DNA of 64,000 bases from Roseobacter cerasinus (GTDB taxonomy: Bacteria > Pseudomonadota > Alphaproteobacteria > Rhodobacterales > Rhodobacteraceae): positions 620,001-684,000 of the forward strand of contig NZ_BLIV01000003.1 of NCBI RefSeq assembly GCF_009811755.1, read 5' to 3'. This document shows positions 9,275-18,451 of the stretch, piece by piece. The stretch's first letter is position 1, and every line of letters starts with the position of its first letter. Made by a program: the position numbers and the translations under genes. Under the pieces are notes generated by a model. That model worked only from the letters and a program-made list of their open reading frames with translations. It was not told the DNA's origin and did no database searches.

Positions 9275-10206
9275 AAACACCCCTTCTGGCCACCGCCGCC
9301 GTTATCCTGTCGGCTGGCCTGACCCTGGCCGAGACCACGGTTGAAAGCTGCAATCGGACGGTCACCTTCGACGCCCCACCAAAGCGTGCCGTCTCAAACG
9401 ATGTGAACCTGACAGAGATGATGCTGGTGCTGGGTCTGGCTGACCGGATGGTGGGCTATACCGGGGTCTCGGGCTGGAAGACGCTGGATGAAGGGATGCG
9501 CGCAGGTGTTGAAGAGCTGCCCGAGCTTTCGGCCAAATACCCCTCGAAAGAGGTGCTCGTTGGCGCGGATGCCGATTTCTTCTTTGCCGGCTGGAACTAC
9601 GGCATGAAGGTCGGCGGGGAGGTGACACCCGAGACCCTGGAGCCCTTTGGCATCAAGGTCTATGAGCTGACCGAGAGCTGCGCCCATATCATGCAAAAAG
9701 ACAAATCCAGCATCGACGACATGTATGCGGATCTGATGACTCTGGGCCGCATCTTTGATGTCGAGGAGAAGGCCAGTGCGCTTGTGGACGGCTACAGGGC
9801 GGAGCTTTCAGCTTTCAGCGACGGGCTGACCATCAGCACGCCCCCACGTGTCTTTGTCTATGACAGCGGCGAAGATACGCCCTTTACGGCCGGTCGCTAT
9901 GCCATGCCCACTGCACTGATCGAAGCTGCGGGTGGGGTCAATATCATGGATGACTTTGACAAAAGCTGGGCCACCGTGACCTGGGAGGAAGTGGTCGAAC
10001 GCAATCCCGAAGTCATCGTGATCGTCAACTATGGCGAGGTCACGGCAGAGCAAAAACGCGCCTTCATGATGTCGACCCCGGCCTTTGCGGACCTCGATGC
10101 GGTCAAAAACGACCGCTTTGTGACACTGGAGTACGTCGAGGCCACCCCAGGCCCGCGCAACATTGAGGCCATTAAGACGTTGGCCCGGGCGTTCCGGGCG
10201 GACTGA
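9271..10206 (+). CDS. Periplasmic substrate-binding protein, BtuF/FepB-like
   Basis: A 311-residue binding protein of the cluster that captures cobalamin or a siderophore in the periplasm. The first 20 residues, MKTPLLATAAVILSAGLTLA, form a signal peptide. A two-lobe fold follows, with family features such as RAVSNDVNLTEMMLVLGL near the N-terminus and PEVIVIVNYGE in the second lobe. The ATG overlaps the end of the ATPase gene. Riboswitch control makes a BtuF role the best guess. No TonB-dependent outer-membrane receptor is encoded nearby, so entry through the outer membrane must rely on a gene elsewhere. Confidence 0.92.
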   Translation: MKTPLLATAAVILSAGLTLAETTVESCNRTVTFDAPPKRAVSNDVNLTEMMLVLGLADRMVGYTGVSGWKTLDEGMRAGVEELPELSAKYPSKEVLVGADADFFFAGWNYGMKVGGEVTPETLEPFGIKVYELTESCAHIMQKDKSSIDDMYADLMTLGRIFDVEEKASALVDGYRAELSAFSDGLTISTPPRVFVYDSGEDTPFTAGRYAMPTALIEAAGGVNIMDDFDKSWATVTWEEVVERNPEVIVIVNYGEVTAEQKRAFMMSTPAFADLDAVKNDRFVTLEYVEATPGPRNIEAIKTLARAFRAD

Positions 10207-10210
10207 CACC

Positions 10211-11266
10211 ATGGACAGAAGCAGGACAGCCCGCCTGCGCACAGGCAATTTTCGCGGCCCTCTGACCGTTCTGCTGGGCGGGCTGGTTCTGCTTCTCGTC
10301 TCATTGTCATTGGCCATTTCAGTTGGGGCGGTGCAGGTCCCGCTCGGCACGGTCTGGGGCATCTTTCTCGACAAGCTCTGGCCCGGGCTGATTGACCCGA
10401 CCTGGAGCAAGGGGCGCGCGGCAATTGTCTGGGATATTCGCTTTCCCCGGGCGCTGCTTGCAATGATGGTGGGCGCCGGGCTGGCGATGGTGGGCGCCAG
10501 CCTGCAGGCGGTCACCCGCAACCCGCTGGCCGACCCGCATCTGCTGGGGATTTCCTCGGGCGGCGCCTTCGGCGCCATTCTGGCGCTGCTGCATACGGGG
10601 CTGTTTACCGGCCTTCTGACGGTGCCGCTTCTTGCCTTCCTCGGCGCGCTTGGCGCGACAGCCATTGTGCTGGGTGTCTCGCGCTTTGCCGATGCCACCA
10701 GTTCGGACCGGCTCGTTCTGGCAGGCGTTGCGGTCTCTTTCATCATCATGGCGGGAGCCAATGTGCTGATCTTTCTGGGTGACCCGCGCGCAGCCCATGT
10801 GGTGGTTTTCTGGATGCTGGGCGGTCTTGGCTTGGCGCAATGGAGCCAGCTGATGTACCCGTTCATCGTGCTTCTATGCTCCGCGACCTGGCTGCTGTTT
10901 CATACTCGCGAGTTGAACGCGATGACGGTGGGGGACGAGACGGCATCGACACTTGGAATACCCGTCGCGCGCTTTCGCCTGTCTGTCTTTGTGGCTGGGG
11001 CACTGATCACCGGCGTCATGGTCGCCTTTTCCGGCATCATTGGATTTGTGGGGCTGATGGTGCCGCATGTCGTGCGTTTGCTGGTGGGCGGCGACTACCT
11101 GCGTGTTTTGACCGGTTCAGCGGTGATGGGCGCGGTCTTCCTGTTGTGGGCTGATATCGCGGCCCGAACCGTCATGGCCCCCGAAGACATACCCATCGGC
11201 ATCATCACCGGTTTGGTGGGCGGCCTCTTCTTCATCTGGCTTCTTGGGCGACGCAAGGCCGGCTAG
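10211..11266 (+). CDS. FecCD/BtuC-family ABC transporter permease
   Basis: The membrane channel of the importer, 351 residues with about ten helices. Family hallmarks include RFPRALLAMMVGAGLAMVG with TRNPLADPHLLGISSGG after it, and the ATPase-coupling stretch GFVGLMVPHVVRLLVG near the C-terminus. An earlier in-frame start at 10163 would run back into the binding-protein gene, so the ATG at 10211, four bases after that gene's stop, was chosen. It is the last gene of the riboswitch-led operon. A leftward metal operon ends 18 bp beyond it. Confidence 0.94.
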   Translation: MDRSRTARLRTGNFRGPLTVLLGGLVLLLVSLSLAISVGAVQVPLGTVWGIFLDKLWPGLIDPTWSKGRAAIVWDIRFPRALLAMMVGAGLAMVGASLQAVTRNPLADPHLLGISSGGAFGAILALLHTGLFTGLLTVPLLAFLGALGATAIVLGVSRFADATSSDRLVLAGVAVSFIIMAGANVLIFLGDPRAAHVVVFWMLGGLGLAQWSQLMYPFIVLLCSATWLLFHTRELNAMTVGDETASTLGIPVARFRLSVFVAGALITGVMVAFSGIIGFVGLMVPHVVRLLVGGDYLRVLTGSAVMGAVFLLWADIAARTVMAPEDIPIGIITGLVGGLFFIWLLGRRKAG

Positions 11267-11283
11267 TGGTGGTGTCGGCGCAA

Positions 11284-12204
11284 TCAACCGCCGCTGATCT
11301 GGCTCACGGCATTCGAGATGGCCGTGATGGCCCGATCCAGTGCCGCGTCAAACGCGATATCGGGCTCTTCCTGCGCCAAAGGCGGAAATATCACGCTGTG
11401 AAGGCCAAGCGATTGGGCGGCGACAAGGGCCTCTTCTGGTGGCGCGGCTTCCCAAATCAGAATACGTGCCTCGGTTTCACCGGCACGCCTTTCCAGCTCA
11501 GCCAGCTCCGCGAAGGTGGGCATCGCACCGGCCTCCCATTCCAGCGTGGTGATCGACAAAGCATACCGCCGGGCAAAATACTGATAGCGGGGATGGGTGG
11601 CGATAATCGCAACGTCCTGCGCGCCGCTCAACGCGGTGCGGGCCTTAGCGTCCAGACGTTCCAGGTCGGATTTCAGCGCAGCAAGCCTGTCGGCGACCTC
11701 CGCTTCCGGGGCCAGGTTTCGGGCGACAACCGCAGTTGCAATGGCCTCGGCCTGAGCCAGTGCAAGCATCGGGTCGAGCCATAGATATGAGGCAAGCCCC
11801 TCATGCGCATGCTCCCCGCCGTCGCCATGGCTGTGCGTGATGCTTTCGGTCACGATGAACCGGTCTTTGAGAGCCATCGACGTATTCACCAGCCGCGTGC
11901 GCGGCAGTGACACGCGGTCAACCCAGGTCGCAAACCCTGCCCCGTTCAGCAAGATCAGATCCGCAGACTGGATCATGCTGATATCCGCAATGCTCGGGCG
12001 CCAGTAAGACGGGTCGACATCCGCCGGAACTGGGAAGATGACGTCGGCACTGTCGCCCAGAAGGCGGTCAGCAAAGTATTGGAGCGGATAGTTCACCGCA
12101 ACGACACGGGGCTTCTCCTGTGCCGCGACGGGCCCGATGCTGCACAGGAAAATCGCCACAGCCACCAGTGACTTGAGGATAGGCGACACCGTCAGCTTCC
12201 GCAT
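11284..12204 (-). CDS. ZnuA/TroA-like metal-binding lipocalin-free periplasmic protein with altered ligands
   Basis: A 306-residue cluster A-I (ZnuA/TroA) substrate-binding protein. A signal peptide ends near residue 28 (GPVAAQ), and a His-rich loop THSHGDGGEHAHEG spans about 123-136. The usual first histidine (DPHxYxP) is Ser66 in DPSYWRP, and the second (HxWLDP) is Tyr140 in YLWLDP. His204 in ATHPRYQYFA and Glu252 remain. Two of four canonical ligands are therefore replaced, so the bound metal or ligand may be unusual. It overlaps the preceding small gene by 13 bp and is the last gene of a six-gene operon. No ZnuB/ZnuC partners are present here; the only ABC pair in the operon is MacB-like. 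Confidence 0.88.
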   Translation of the reverse strand: MRKLTVSPILKSLVAVAIFLCSIGPVAAQEKPRVVAVNYPLQYFADRLLGDSADVIFPVPADVDPSYWRPSIADISMIQSADLILLNGAGFATWVDRVSLPRTRLVNTSMALKDRFIVTESITHSHGDGGEHAHEGLASYLWLDPMLALAQAEAIATAVVARNLAPEAEVADRLAALKSDLERLDAKARTALSGAQDVAIIATHPRYQYFARRYALSITTLEWEAGAMPTFAELAELERRAGETEARILIWEAAPPEEALVAAQSLGLHSVIFPPLAQEEPDIAFDAALDRAITAISNAVSQISGG

Positions 12205-12527
12205 TTCTGTGCGATGTCCTCAGGCGTCACAATCCAATAATTGTCGTGACTGCCCGTGCCTACCTCGATCACCAGCCCGCCGGAATGATCGACGCGGTCC
12301 AGCGGCACGCGGGCGGTGCCGTCACGGCCCAAAGGCAGCGTCATCAGTAGGGAATTCTCGCCATCCAAAACACGTACATCACCCTTTTGCGCAATCCTGC
12401 CATTGGAGAATTTGACCTCGACGGTCACCGCCTCACAATCAACCGACGCAAAGACAACCAGCTGATGCGCCGCCACACCCGTCGGGGCGACGACGGCCAG
12501 AGCAAGGACAGCAAGCGCCCGGATCAT
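12192..12527 (-). CDS. Small periplasmic protein of unknown function
   Basis: A 111-residue exported protein with a signal peptide of about 20 residues (MIRALAVLALAVVAPTGVAA), then a short beta-rich domain containing VKFSNGRIAQKGDVRVLDG. There are two cysteines (in DCEAV and QKCGS) that could form a disulfide. I do not recognise the family. It overlaps the DUF4198 gene upstream by four bases and the ZnuA-like gene downstream by 13, so it is an integral operon member, possibly an accessory metal chaperone. In nickel and cobalt systems DUF4198 proteins often travel with small periplasmic partners, which is the basis for that guess. Confidence 0.8.
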   Translation of the reverse strand: MIRALAVLALAVVAPTGVAAHQLVVFASVDCEAVTVEVKFSNGRIAQKGDVRVLDGENSLLMTLPLGRDGTARVPLDRVDHSGGLVIEVGTGSHDNYWIVTPEDIAQKCGS

Positions 12528-13294
12528 TGACCCGTCCAGTCTTCGAAGTGCACCCAGATCACCGCGCCCAGCTCAACCGCCTTGTCTGCGCCCTCTTGCG
12601 GCAGCGTATAATCGGCGGTGTTGAGCGCAGCAAAGCCCCACCAGCCGTGCGATGGCGGCGCATAGGTGAAGACGCCATTTGCATCCGCCTTGACCGTCTG
12701 GGTGATCATCAACTCATCCGGCACCGTGGCGCCGGCCCCGTCATTGAAGAACTCCACTTCCACTTCTGCGTAAGGTACCGGCGCACCGTCCAGCTTGACG
12801 ATCCCCTGAAAGACATTGTGCTCCCAAAGGCCAAAGGGCTTGGACAGCGGCACAATCTCGGTCTTCAGGCCCAGCTCGGTATCCCAGCCCTCATCATCGC
12901 CATAGGCGGTCACGTAAGTCTTGGTGTAGTGAATGATGAAAGCATCTTCCGCAGGCTCCCAATAGGGCTGTGGTTCCATCGCGAAGACATAGGTGCCGGG
13001 CCGCTCCAGCGGATAGTCCAGTGTATAGCCCTTGTCCTGCATCACCGTCGCGTCCTGCAACCCCCCCAACAGGTCAGTGGTGCGGCCCTCATGGGTGACG
13101 GAAAAGGCGACGGGCCGGTCCAGCACCATCCCATCCAGCTCGAACGGGTGCGAAAACGACATGGTCAAAGCGACGCTGCGCCCGTCTTCCTGACTGATCA
13201 TGGGATCATCGGGAATGATCATCCCGTAGTGCGCGAGTGCAGGCGCGGCCGCGATGAGAGCGGCACAAGATGCGGCAAGGAAATAGCGTGTCAT
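12524..13294 (-). CDS. DUF4198 periplasmic protein, metal-uptake associated
   Basis: A 256-residue exported protein. The signal peptide ends at about residue 21 (APALAH), leaving a mature N-terminus beginning HYGMIIPDD, where the His could serve as a metal ligand. The body is beta-sandwich-like with PFGLWEHNVFQG and a late HGWWGF motif, as in DUF4198 proteins linked to nickel or cobalt transport. It lies between the FtsX-type permease gene and a small periplasmic gene in one operon. The family call is good; the metal is unknown. Confidence 0.85.
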   Translation of the reverse strand: MTRYFLAASCAALIAAAPALAHYGMIIPDDPMISQEDGRSVALTMSFSHPFELDGMVLDRPVAFSVTHEGRTTDLLGGLQDATVMQDKGYTLDYPLERPGTYVFAMEPQPYWEPAEDAFIIHYTKTYVTAYGDDEGWDTELGLKTEIVPLSKPFGLWEHNVFQGIVKLDGAPVPYAEVEVEFFNDGAGATVPDELMITQTVKADANGVFTYAPPSHGWWGFAALNTADYTLPQEGADKAVELGAVIWVHFEDWTGQ

Positions 13295-13309
13295 GGAACC
13301 TCCTGATGA

Positions 13310-14479
13310 TTAAGCGCCCAAAGCAAGCAACCAGCCCACCCAGGCCCCGGCATTTCGGGACACAACCAGCGCGCCCGATGCGGCGATACCTCCCGATATC
13401 AACAATAGCGTAACGGTTTCTGCCGCCAAGAGGCGCAGCACCATGCCCCGGCGTGCGCCGAGTTTGACCGCAGTGGAGATCTCTCGCGCGCGCAGGCGGT
13501 AGCTGAGGAAAAGCGCCAGCCCGACGGCCGCGCAGGCCGCAACCGCGATGATGGCCGTGACAACATCCAGCAGCGATTTTATTCGAAAGATCCGGTCAAC
13601 AAGGCCCTGAATGACCGCCGCGGGTTCGATCAGCTGGGCGGGTGCCGCGCTGTCGAGATAGCGCCCTTTCAGGATCGTGGCGGACCGCGTGTCATTTGGC
13701 ACCACGATGACGGCAGAGGCGGGATAATCGTCCTGACTGCCGTGGAAATGGAAACTCTCGATGTTGTCCGGCGTGATGCGCTGATACTGCACCACAGCCG
13801 CATTGGCGAGCGCAGCCGAGCCGGATGCAATGTCACTGGCGGTCACAACGTCTTCGTGCCCGTGGCCGATGCCTTGAATGACCCAGGCCGTCTTTATGTC
13901 GACAAATATAGCCCTGTCATCGGGCGAATTGGTGGGCGCCAGAACCCCGACGATAGGCATTTCCAAGGGATACACACCGTCAAGGTCAAACAGGTTTTCG
14001 GGAGCCGAGACCAGCGTATCCCCCACGGTTTTGCCAAGCGCTTCGGCCACGTCAGCGCCGATCACGGCATCTCCAAGAACAGACAGGCCACGCCCGTCGC
14101 GCAAAGTCAGATCGCGAAAGTCGAAGTAGTCCAGCGTCGTTCCCACGATGCGAAACCCGCCTGACGAAAACGCTGTATGCACAGGGATCGGGATGGCAAG
14201 CCCACTGTCCCAAACAGCCTCCACCTCTCGCATCGGCACAGGGTCAGGCCGTTCGTCCGAGAAATACAGCGCCGCCATCGTCAGATCGAGCCGCGACCCC
14301 CGGCTTCCCAGCAAAAGCGGTGTGGCCTGCCCCCGGGCGACAAGCGCGCGTTCGCTTGTCGACAGCAGGATCCGGGTGGCGACCGGAACGAAGATGATCA
14401 GCCCGGCCACCAGGATCAGAACCAGGCTGCGCGCCCAGTGATACCTCAGGTAGGCAAAAGCCAGGTAGAGCGCATTCAT
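13310..14479 (-). CDS. MacB/FtsX-type ABC transporter permease
   Basis: A 389-residue membrane protein with one N-terminal helix (about residues 14-36), a large periplasmic domain of about 230 residues, and three C-terminal helices starting near residue 290. This is the arrangement of MacB/LolCE/FtsX permeases, which use ATP to drive periplasmic work or efflux rather than import. Its start overlaps the stop of the partner ATPase gene by four bases (14476-14479). Association with a ZnuA-like binding protein and DUF4198 is unusual and points to a metal- or metallophore-related function. Confidence 0.9.
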   Translation of the reverse strand: MNALYLAFAYLRYHWARSLVLILVAGLIIFVPVATRILLSTSERALVARGQATPLLLGSRGSRLDLTMAALYFSDERPDPVPMREVEAVWDSGLAIPIPVHTAFSSGGFRIVGTTLDYFDFRDLTLRDGRGLSVLGDAVIGADVAEALGKTVGDTLVSAPENLFDLDGVYPLEMPIVGVLAPTNSPDDRAIFVDIKTAWVIQGIGHGHEDVVTASDIASGSAALANAAVVQYQRITPDNIESFHFHGSQDDYPASAVIVVPNDTRSATILKGRYLDSAAPAQLIEPAAVIQGLVDRIFRIKSLLDVVTAIIAVAACAAVGLALFLSYRLRAREISTAVKLGARRGMVLRLLAAETVTLLLISGGIAASGALVVSRNAGAWVGWLLALGA

Positions 14480-15144
14480 GTCGCCGTGCCTTCGCGAAAC
14501 TGAGCAAAGTCGAGCACGCGCTCGAAACGCGGCAAAAGCTCGTGGTCGTGGGTCACGGCCAGCACGGCAGCGCCGACTTCGGACGCCTGTGCAAAGAGCA
14601 GATCCAAGATGCGCGCTTTGCTCTCGGGGTCGAGATTGCCGGTGGCCTCGTCCGACAGGATGAGCTTGGGTTGCGTCACCAACGCGCGGCAGATTGCAAC
14701 CCGCTGCTGTTCTCCCTGGCTGAGCGCTGATGGGTGCCGCTCAAGCTTGTCGGCGATCCCGCAGGCGGCGGCCAGTGTCTCGGTCCTGTCACGTGCAGCG
14801 TCGTCGAGGGTCAGCGCCGGGGTGATCCGGTAAGGATAGAGGATGTTCTGCCGCGCGGACAGATAGTCCAACAGCGCGAAATCCTGAAACACAAAGCCGA
14901 TCTGTGCTGCGCGGAACCGGCGGCGGGCCGCATCCGACAGAGCGGAGACTTCGGTGCCCGCAACCGCAATCCGCCCGGTGTCGGCGGTGAGGAGACCGGC
15001 GATCAGATTCAGAAGCGTGGTCTTGCCGCTGCCACTGGGCCCGACGATGGCAACCCGGTCACGGTAGCCAAGCGCAAATTCAGGGATCCGCAAACGGAAC
15101 CCGCCCGCGCCATATTCAAAGGTGAGGTTCTCGATCTGGATCAT
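14476..15144 (-). CDS. ABC transporter ATP-binding protein, LolD/MacB class
   Basis: A 222-residue ATPase with Walker A GPSGSGKTT at 35-43, the LolD-type Q-loop stretch GFVFQDFALLDYLSA, signature LSQGEQQRVAICRAL and Walker B LILSDEATGNLD. The signature and family match LolD/MacB/FtsE enzymes. It is coupled to the FtsX-type permease downstream by a four-base overlap, and its ATG shares a base with the stop codon of the upstream gene. It powers the permease encoded at 13310-14479. Confidence 0.93.
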   Translation of the reverse strand: MIQIENLTFEYGAGGFRLRIPEFALGYRDRVAIVGPSGSGKTTLLNLIAGLLTADTGRIAVAGTEVSALSDAARRRFRAAQIGFVFQDFALLDYLSARQNILYPYRITPALTLDDAARDRTETLAAACGIADKLERHPSALSQGEQQRVAICRALVTQPKLILSDEATGNLDPESKARILDLLFAQASEVGAAVLAVTHDHELLPRFERVLDFAQFREGTAT

Positions 15145-15722
15145 CAGTTTGTTTTCGGAGCGGGAAAGGTCTCGCCTGCGGTATCGCGATTGACGTCAAG
15201 AAGGTCGAAATCGGTGATCCGCCAGGCGCCCTCGACAGGGGAGACAATCAACTCGGCACTATAGCTGTTGCCCCTCACGTGCAGATGCTCAGCGTGGCCA
15301 ACGGTTCCGATGACCTGCCAGGACGCATCGACCTTCAAAGAGGGCCCGGCGCGGGTAACGCTGGTGTTCAGCAGCTTGATTTCGTGGATTGTCTGGTCCG
15401 CCTTTTCCAAACCGCCGCCTGCCATGGCCCCAACCCGCTCAAGATACAGATACTCCAGCGCGTCCCCATGGGTCACGCTGGCCAGGGTATCATAGATCGC
15501 ACCCTCCTGTGTCTTGCCGAAGGCGTCATAGACCACCAGCAACAACGCCGGAGCGAGGCGCCAGAACTGATCTGTAGCCGCCTCAACGGTCAGCGGGTCC
15601 AGGCCCGGAGCCGTGAACGCATCGGTCGGCGAGCTGTCGGGACGCATCTGACCAAGCACAAGCGCAGTGACCGCGGCGAGACCGGCGAGACAGACAGCAA
15701 CCGCTGCGGATATGCGCCCCAT
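15144..15722 (-). CDS. Membrane-anchored periplasmic protein, first gene of metal operon
   Basis: A 192-residue protein with an uncleaved N-terminal helix or signal peptide (GRISAAVAVCLAGLAAVTAL) and a soluble periplasmic part containing GDALEYLYLERVGAM and a late beta-rich WQVIGTVGHAEHLHVRG. The family is not recognised. Its stop codon shares one base with the ATG of the ABC ATPase (TGATG). As the first gene of the six-gene operon it could be a membrane-fusion or scaffold component of the MacB-type transporter. A palindromic operator candidate lies 46-68 bp upstream of its start. Confidence 0.8.
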   Translation of the reverse strand: MGRISAAVAVCLAGLAAVTALVLGQMRPDSSPTDAFTAPGLDPLTVEAATDQFWRLAPALLLVVYDAFGKTQEGAIYDTLASVTHGDALEYLYLERVGAMAGGGLEKADQTIHEIKLLNTSVTRAGPSLKVDASWQVIGTVGHAEHLHVRGNSYSAELIVSPVEGAWRITDFDLLDVNRDTAGETFPAPKTN

Positions 15723-16039
15723 GGTTATGCCCCCAAATCAGGCGAGTGACCTGAGCGCACCCTGTTCGACTTGCACCCGAACTGCAAGTCTACCGCATGA
15801 ATGCGTCTCGCACGCCTGGCCGGAGAAATGCGGCGACGGCTTTCTCGGGATCAGAGTGACCAGATGTAATGTTCGACGCCAACCGCCCTGCTGCAACGTG
15901 CCGGCCGGTTTTCGGCTGCCTCTTCCGAGGACCAATCACACGGAAGGCTAGGTCGCTAGGTGCCGGGGTCTGATACGAAAAGGGCCCGACACGCAGCCAC
16001 CCCAGGCCCACAACAGAAACGTGGCGCTCTCCGGGCCCG
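15723..16039. other. Non-coding gap: promoter and operator of metal operon, 3' end of chemoreceptor gene
   Basis: No gene is seen. The left part must hold the promoter of the leftward metal operon and includes the palindrome at 15768-15790. The right part follows the stop of the chemoreceptor gene and is GC-rich without a clear T-tailed hairpin. Confidence 0.6.
15768..15790. promoter_or_regulatory. Palindromic operator candidate for the metal operon
   Basis: GACTTGCA and TGCAAGTC form a perfect 8-bp inverted repeat separated by 7 bp (CCCGAAC). It lies 46-68 bp upstream of the first gene of the operon at 15722, a normal place for a repressor such as a Fur-family metalloregulator. The sequence does not match a consensus I can name with certainty. 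The repeat is seen directly; the role is inferred. Confidence 0.5.
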
Positions 16040-18451
16040 TCAGGCCATTTGCCAACCCGCATCAATCTCGGCAGGCACCGGAGCACCGCCAGTAACGGCC
16101 CTCTTTGCCCGGTGGGAGGCCATACGCTCCTCTGCCCTGTCCTTAGAGACAGTTCCCGCATCAAAGACGTCGATGCCTTTGAATTTGGCCAGTTCCGAGG
16201 CAAGGGAACGTGCCTCTTGACTAAGCGACACACTCGCCGCGGTCATCTCTTCCAGGGATGCGGCGTTGCTCTGAGCCATAGAGTCAATTGTCTGGACCGC
16301 TGTGCTCACCTCTTGAATGCCTGTCGATTGCTCTTCGACCGCGGAGGTGATGTCTGCAATCTGATCGGACGCTTCCTCCACCTCACTGGCGATCTCCGAC
16401 AAAGCGGACCTGGATTTGGCGACCTGCTTCACACCAGCCTCGACCGTGCGGTTGTTATCTTCGATGACCTCGCTGATTTCCTGCACGGCCTCCTGTGAGC
16501 GTTGTGCAAGGGATCTGACCTCTGACGCCACAACCGAAAACCCGCGACCCGCTTCACCCGCGCGCGCCGCTTCGACACCGGCATTCAGCGCAAGCAAATT
16601 TATCTGAAATGAGATATCTTCAATGACCTGAACCACGACGCTGATCTTGGATGACGCATCGGTCAAAGCGGAGATTGACGCCTCGGTTTCATCGGCGACG
16701 CGCCGGCCTTCGACTGCGTTAGCGCGCGCGCGCTGTGTCGCCTCATTGGCGGCTTGCGCGCTGGTCACGACCTGTTTGATGCTCGCGGTGATCTGTTCGA
16801 CCGCCGCAGATGTCTCTTCCACCGATGCTGCATTGTCCTCGGCCCGCTTTGCCATATCCAGAGACGTCCGCTCCAGCTCGGCAGAGCTTCCGGACACGGT
16901 CTGACCGCTGTTCATGATCAAAGCCATAGTCCCCGACAGCTGCTGCAAAGCGTTGTTGAAATCGGATTGCATCCGCTCAAAACTGCCCTTGCGGTCGCCT
17001 TCGATGCGGACGCCGAGATCACCTTTCGCCAGTTGAGCCAGACTCTCCACCAGATCGGAAACATTGGTTTCCATAGAGCCCAGCAGGCGGTTGATCACAG
17101 CACCCAGCGCGCGCAGATCATCAGGCTGGCTCTCGCTGTCCAATCGCACCGAGAAGTTTCCGTCTGCGGCCTCGCCCAGCACCGTATCCATACGCTGACG
17201 AAAGTTCTCAAAAACCTCCATGCGTTCGCGTTCGGCATCCATTTCTCTTTGCCGCGCCGCCTCCTTCTCCCGTTGGCGTTCGATTTCTTTTTGCTGCTCA
17301 AGCCGCGCGCGTTCGCGCTCCTTCTCGTCGTTCTGCTTGACCTGTTCATCCAGCGCACGCGCCTCGCGCGCATTTTCAAGAAAGACGGCCATCGCATTGG
17401 TCATCCGGCCTATTTCATGCCGGTCGACGCTGCGTGGGATCTCGATATCAAGATTGCCATCAGCGAGCTCGGACATGTCATCCGTCACCCGGGTGACCCC
17501 CCTCGAAATCGTACGCGCAGTAAAGAATGACAACGCAGCGGCCGAGAGTGTCCCGACCACAAGGATCGCCACAACAACAAAGATGGATTGCTCGGCACGG
17601 GCTTGCCCTGCCGGGCCAAGCATGTCTTGCCGCGCGACAATGCCGCCGACGATCGTTCCCATCTTCTGCACCGCCTCAGGTCCAATGTCGTCCATCTCGG
17701 CATATGCTGCATTTCTTGCCGTGATCGTTTCCGAAACCGAGTTCGTCAAGTTATCAAACCTGTCCAGATCCCGAAGGGTCAAGCTTGCAAGCTCACGGCG
17801 GCGCGGGTTTTTAAGAACGTCCAGCAAACGGTGCAGGCCGTCCTGCGCAGCCCTTATCTCTGCCGTGGACCGCTCATAATTCTCTGGTCGATTGTCAACG
17901 AGAAACCTCTCAAGATACAGGCGCGCGAGCAAAAGGTTGGACGCCGCCAATCCAGCGCGCGAACTTGCCTCAGCATCGTTCTCGGCCAGCGCCGTTTCCA
18001 TGATTTCCGTGAGTTGCTGCCGTGCCTTTTTCCCCAGATCAGCCACTTCCGCGACCAGCGTATTGCGCTCACTCTGCTGCGTATACGCTGTTTGCAGAAG
18101 CTGTTGGTAGGATCGCAGCTGAGTGCTGATCGCAGCCACGTTTGGCATATCCGGATAGCTTGCGATGTAGGCATCAAGCTGGTCTCTCACGGCGTCAATT
18201 TCGGAAATGTTCTCAGTCACTTCATCAATGTATGTGTTGTCCTTTGTGGCGCGATACTTGAGCGATGCGAGGCGTGCCTCAAACAGGTCCTTGGTGACGT
18301 CCGCCGCCACAAGGCTGTTCTTCGCTGTACCGCGATACTCCAGAAACGTGCGCGCCAGCTGGCTGGTCTGGACCGACGCAAACCCGCCCACTGCAATCAT
18401 GAGAGCGACGATCGCACCCATGCCGAGACTTATCTTCATCAAAATAGACAT
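16040..18451 (-). CDS. Methyl-accepting chemotaxis protein
   Basis: An 803-residue chemoreceptor. TM1 is at about 7-29, with a helical periplasmic domain at 30-285, TM2 at 289-311, HAMP at 312-362, a highly charged coiled coil at 363-415, a second HAMP-like unit near 420-500, and the signalling domain at 510-755 with [20 protein letters not shown] at 619-638. The long all-helical sensor is the size of a helical bimodular (HBM-like) domain, which in other bacteria senses organic acids. The ATG at 18451 was chosen over a longer frame because [10 protein letters not shown] begins the membrane segment and AAAGAGGAGCG lies just upstream. The C-terminus ends GWQMA. The ligand is unknown. Confidence 0.93.
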   Translation of the reverse strand: MSILMKISLGMGAIVALMIAVGGFASVQTSQLARTFLEYRGTAKNSLVAADVTKDLFEARLASLKYRATKDNTYIDEVTENISEIDAVRDQLDAYIASYPDMPNVAAISTQLRSYQQLLQTAYTQQSERNTLVAEVADLGKKARQQLTEIMETALAENDAEASSRAGLAASNLLLARLYLERFLVDNRPENYERSTAEIRAAQDGLHRLLDVLKNPRRRELASLTLRDLDRFDNLTNSVSETITARNAAYAEMDDIGPEAVQKMGTIVGGIVARQDMLGPAGQARAEQSIFVVVAILVVGTLSAAALSFFTARTISRGVTRVTDDMSELADGNLDIEIPRSVDRHEIGRMTNAMAVFLENAREARALDEQVKQNDEKERERARLEQQKEIERQREKEAARQREMDAERERMEVFENFRQRMDTVLGEAADGNFSVRLDSESQPDDLRALGAVINRLLGSMETNVSDLVESLAQLAKGDLGVRIEGDRKGSFERMQSDFNNALQQLSGTMALIMNSGQTVSGSSAELERTSLDMAKRAEDNAASVEETSAAVEQITASIKQVVTSAQAANEATQRARANAVEGRRVADETEASISALTDASSKISVVVQVIEDISFQINLLALNAGVEAARAGEAGRGFSVVASEVRSLAQRSQEAVQEISEVIEDNNRTVEAGVKQVAKSRSALSEIASEVEEASDQIADITSAVEEQSTGIQEVSTAVQTIDSMAQSNAASLEEMTAASVSLSQEARSLASELAKFKGIDVFDAGTVSKDRAEERMASHRAKRAVTGGAPVPAEIDAGWQMA

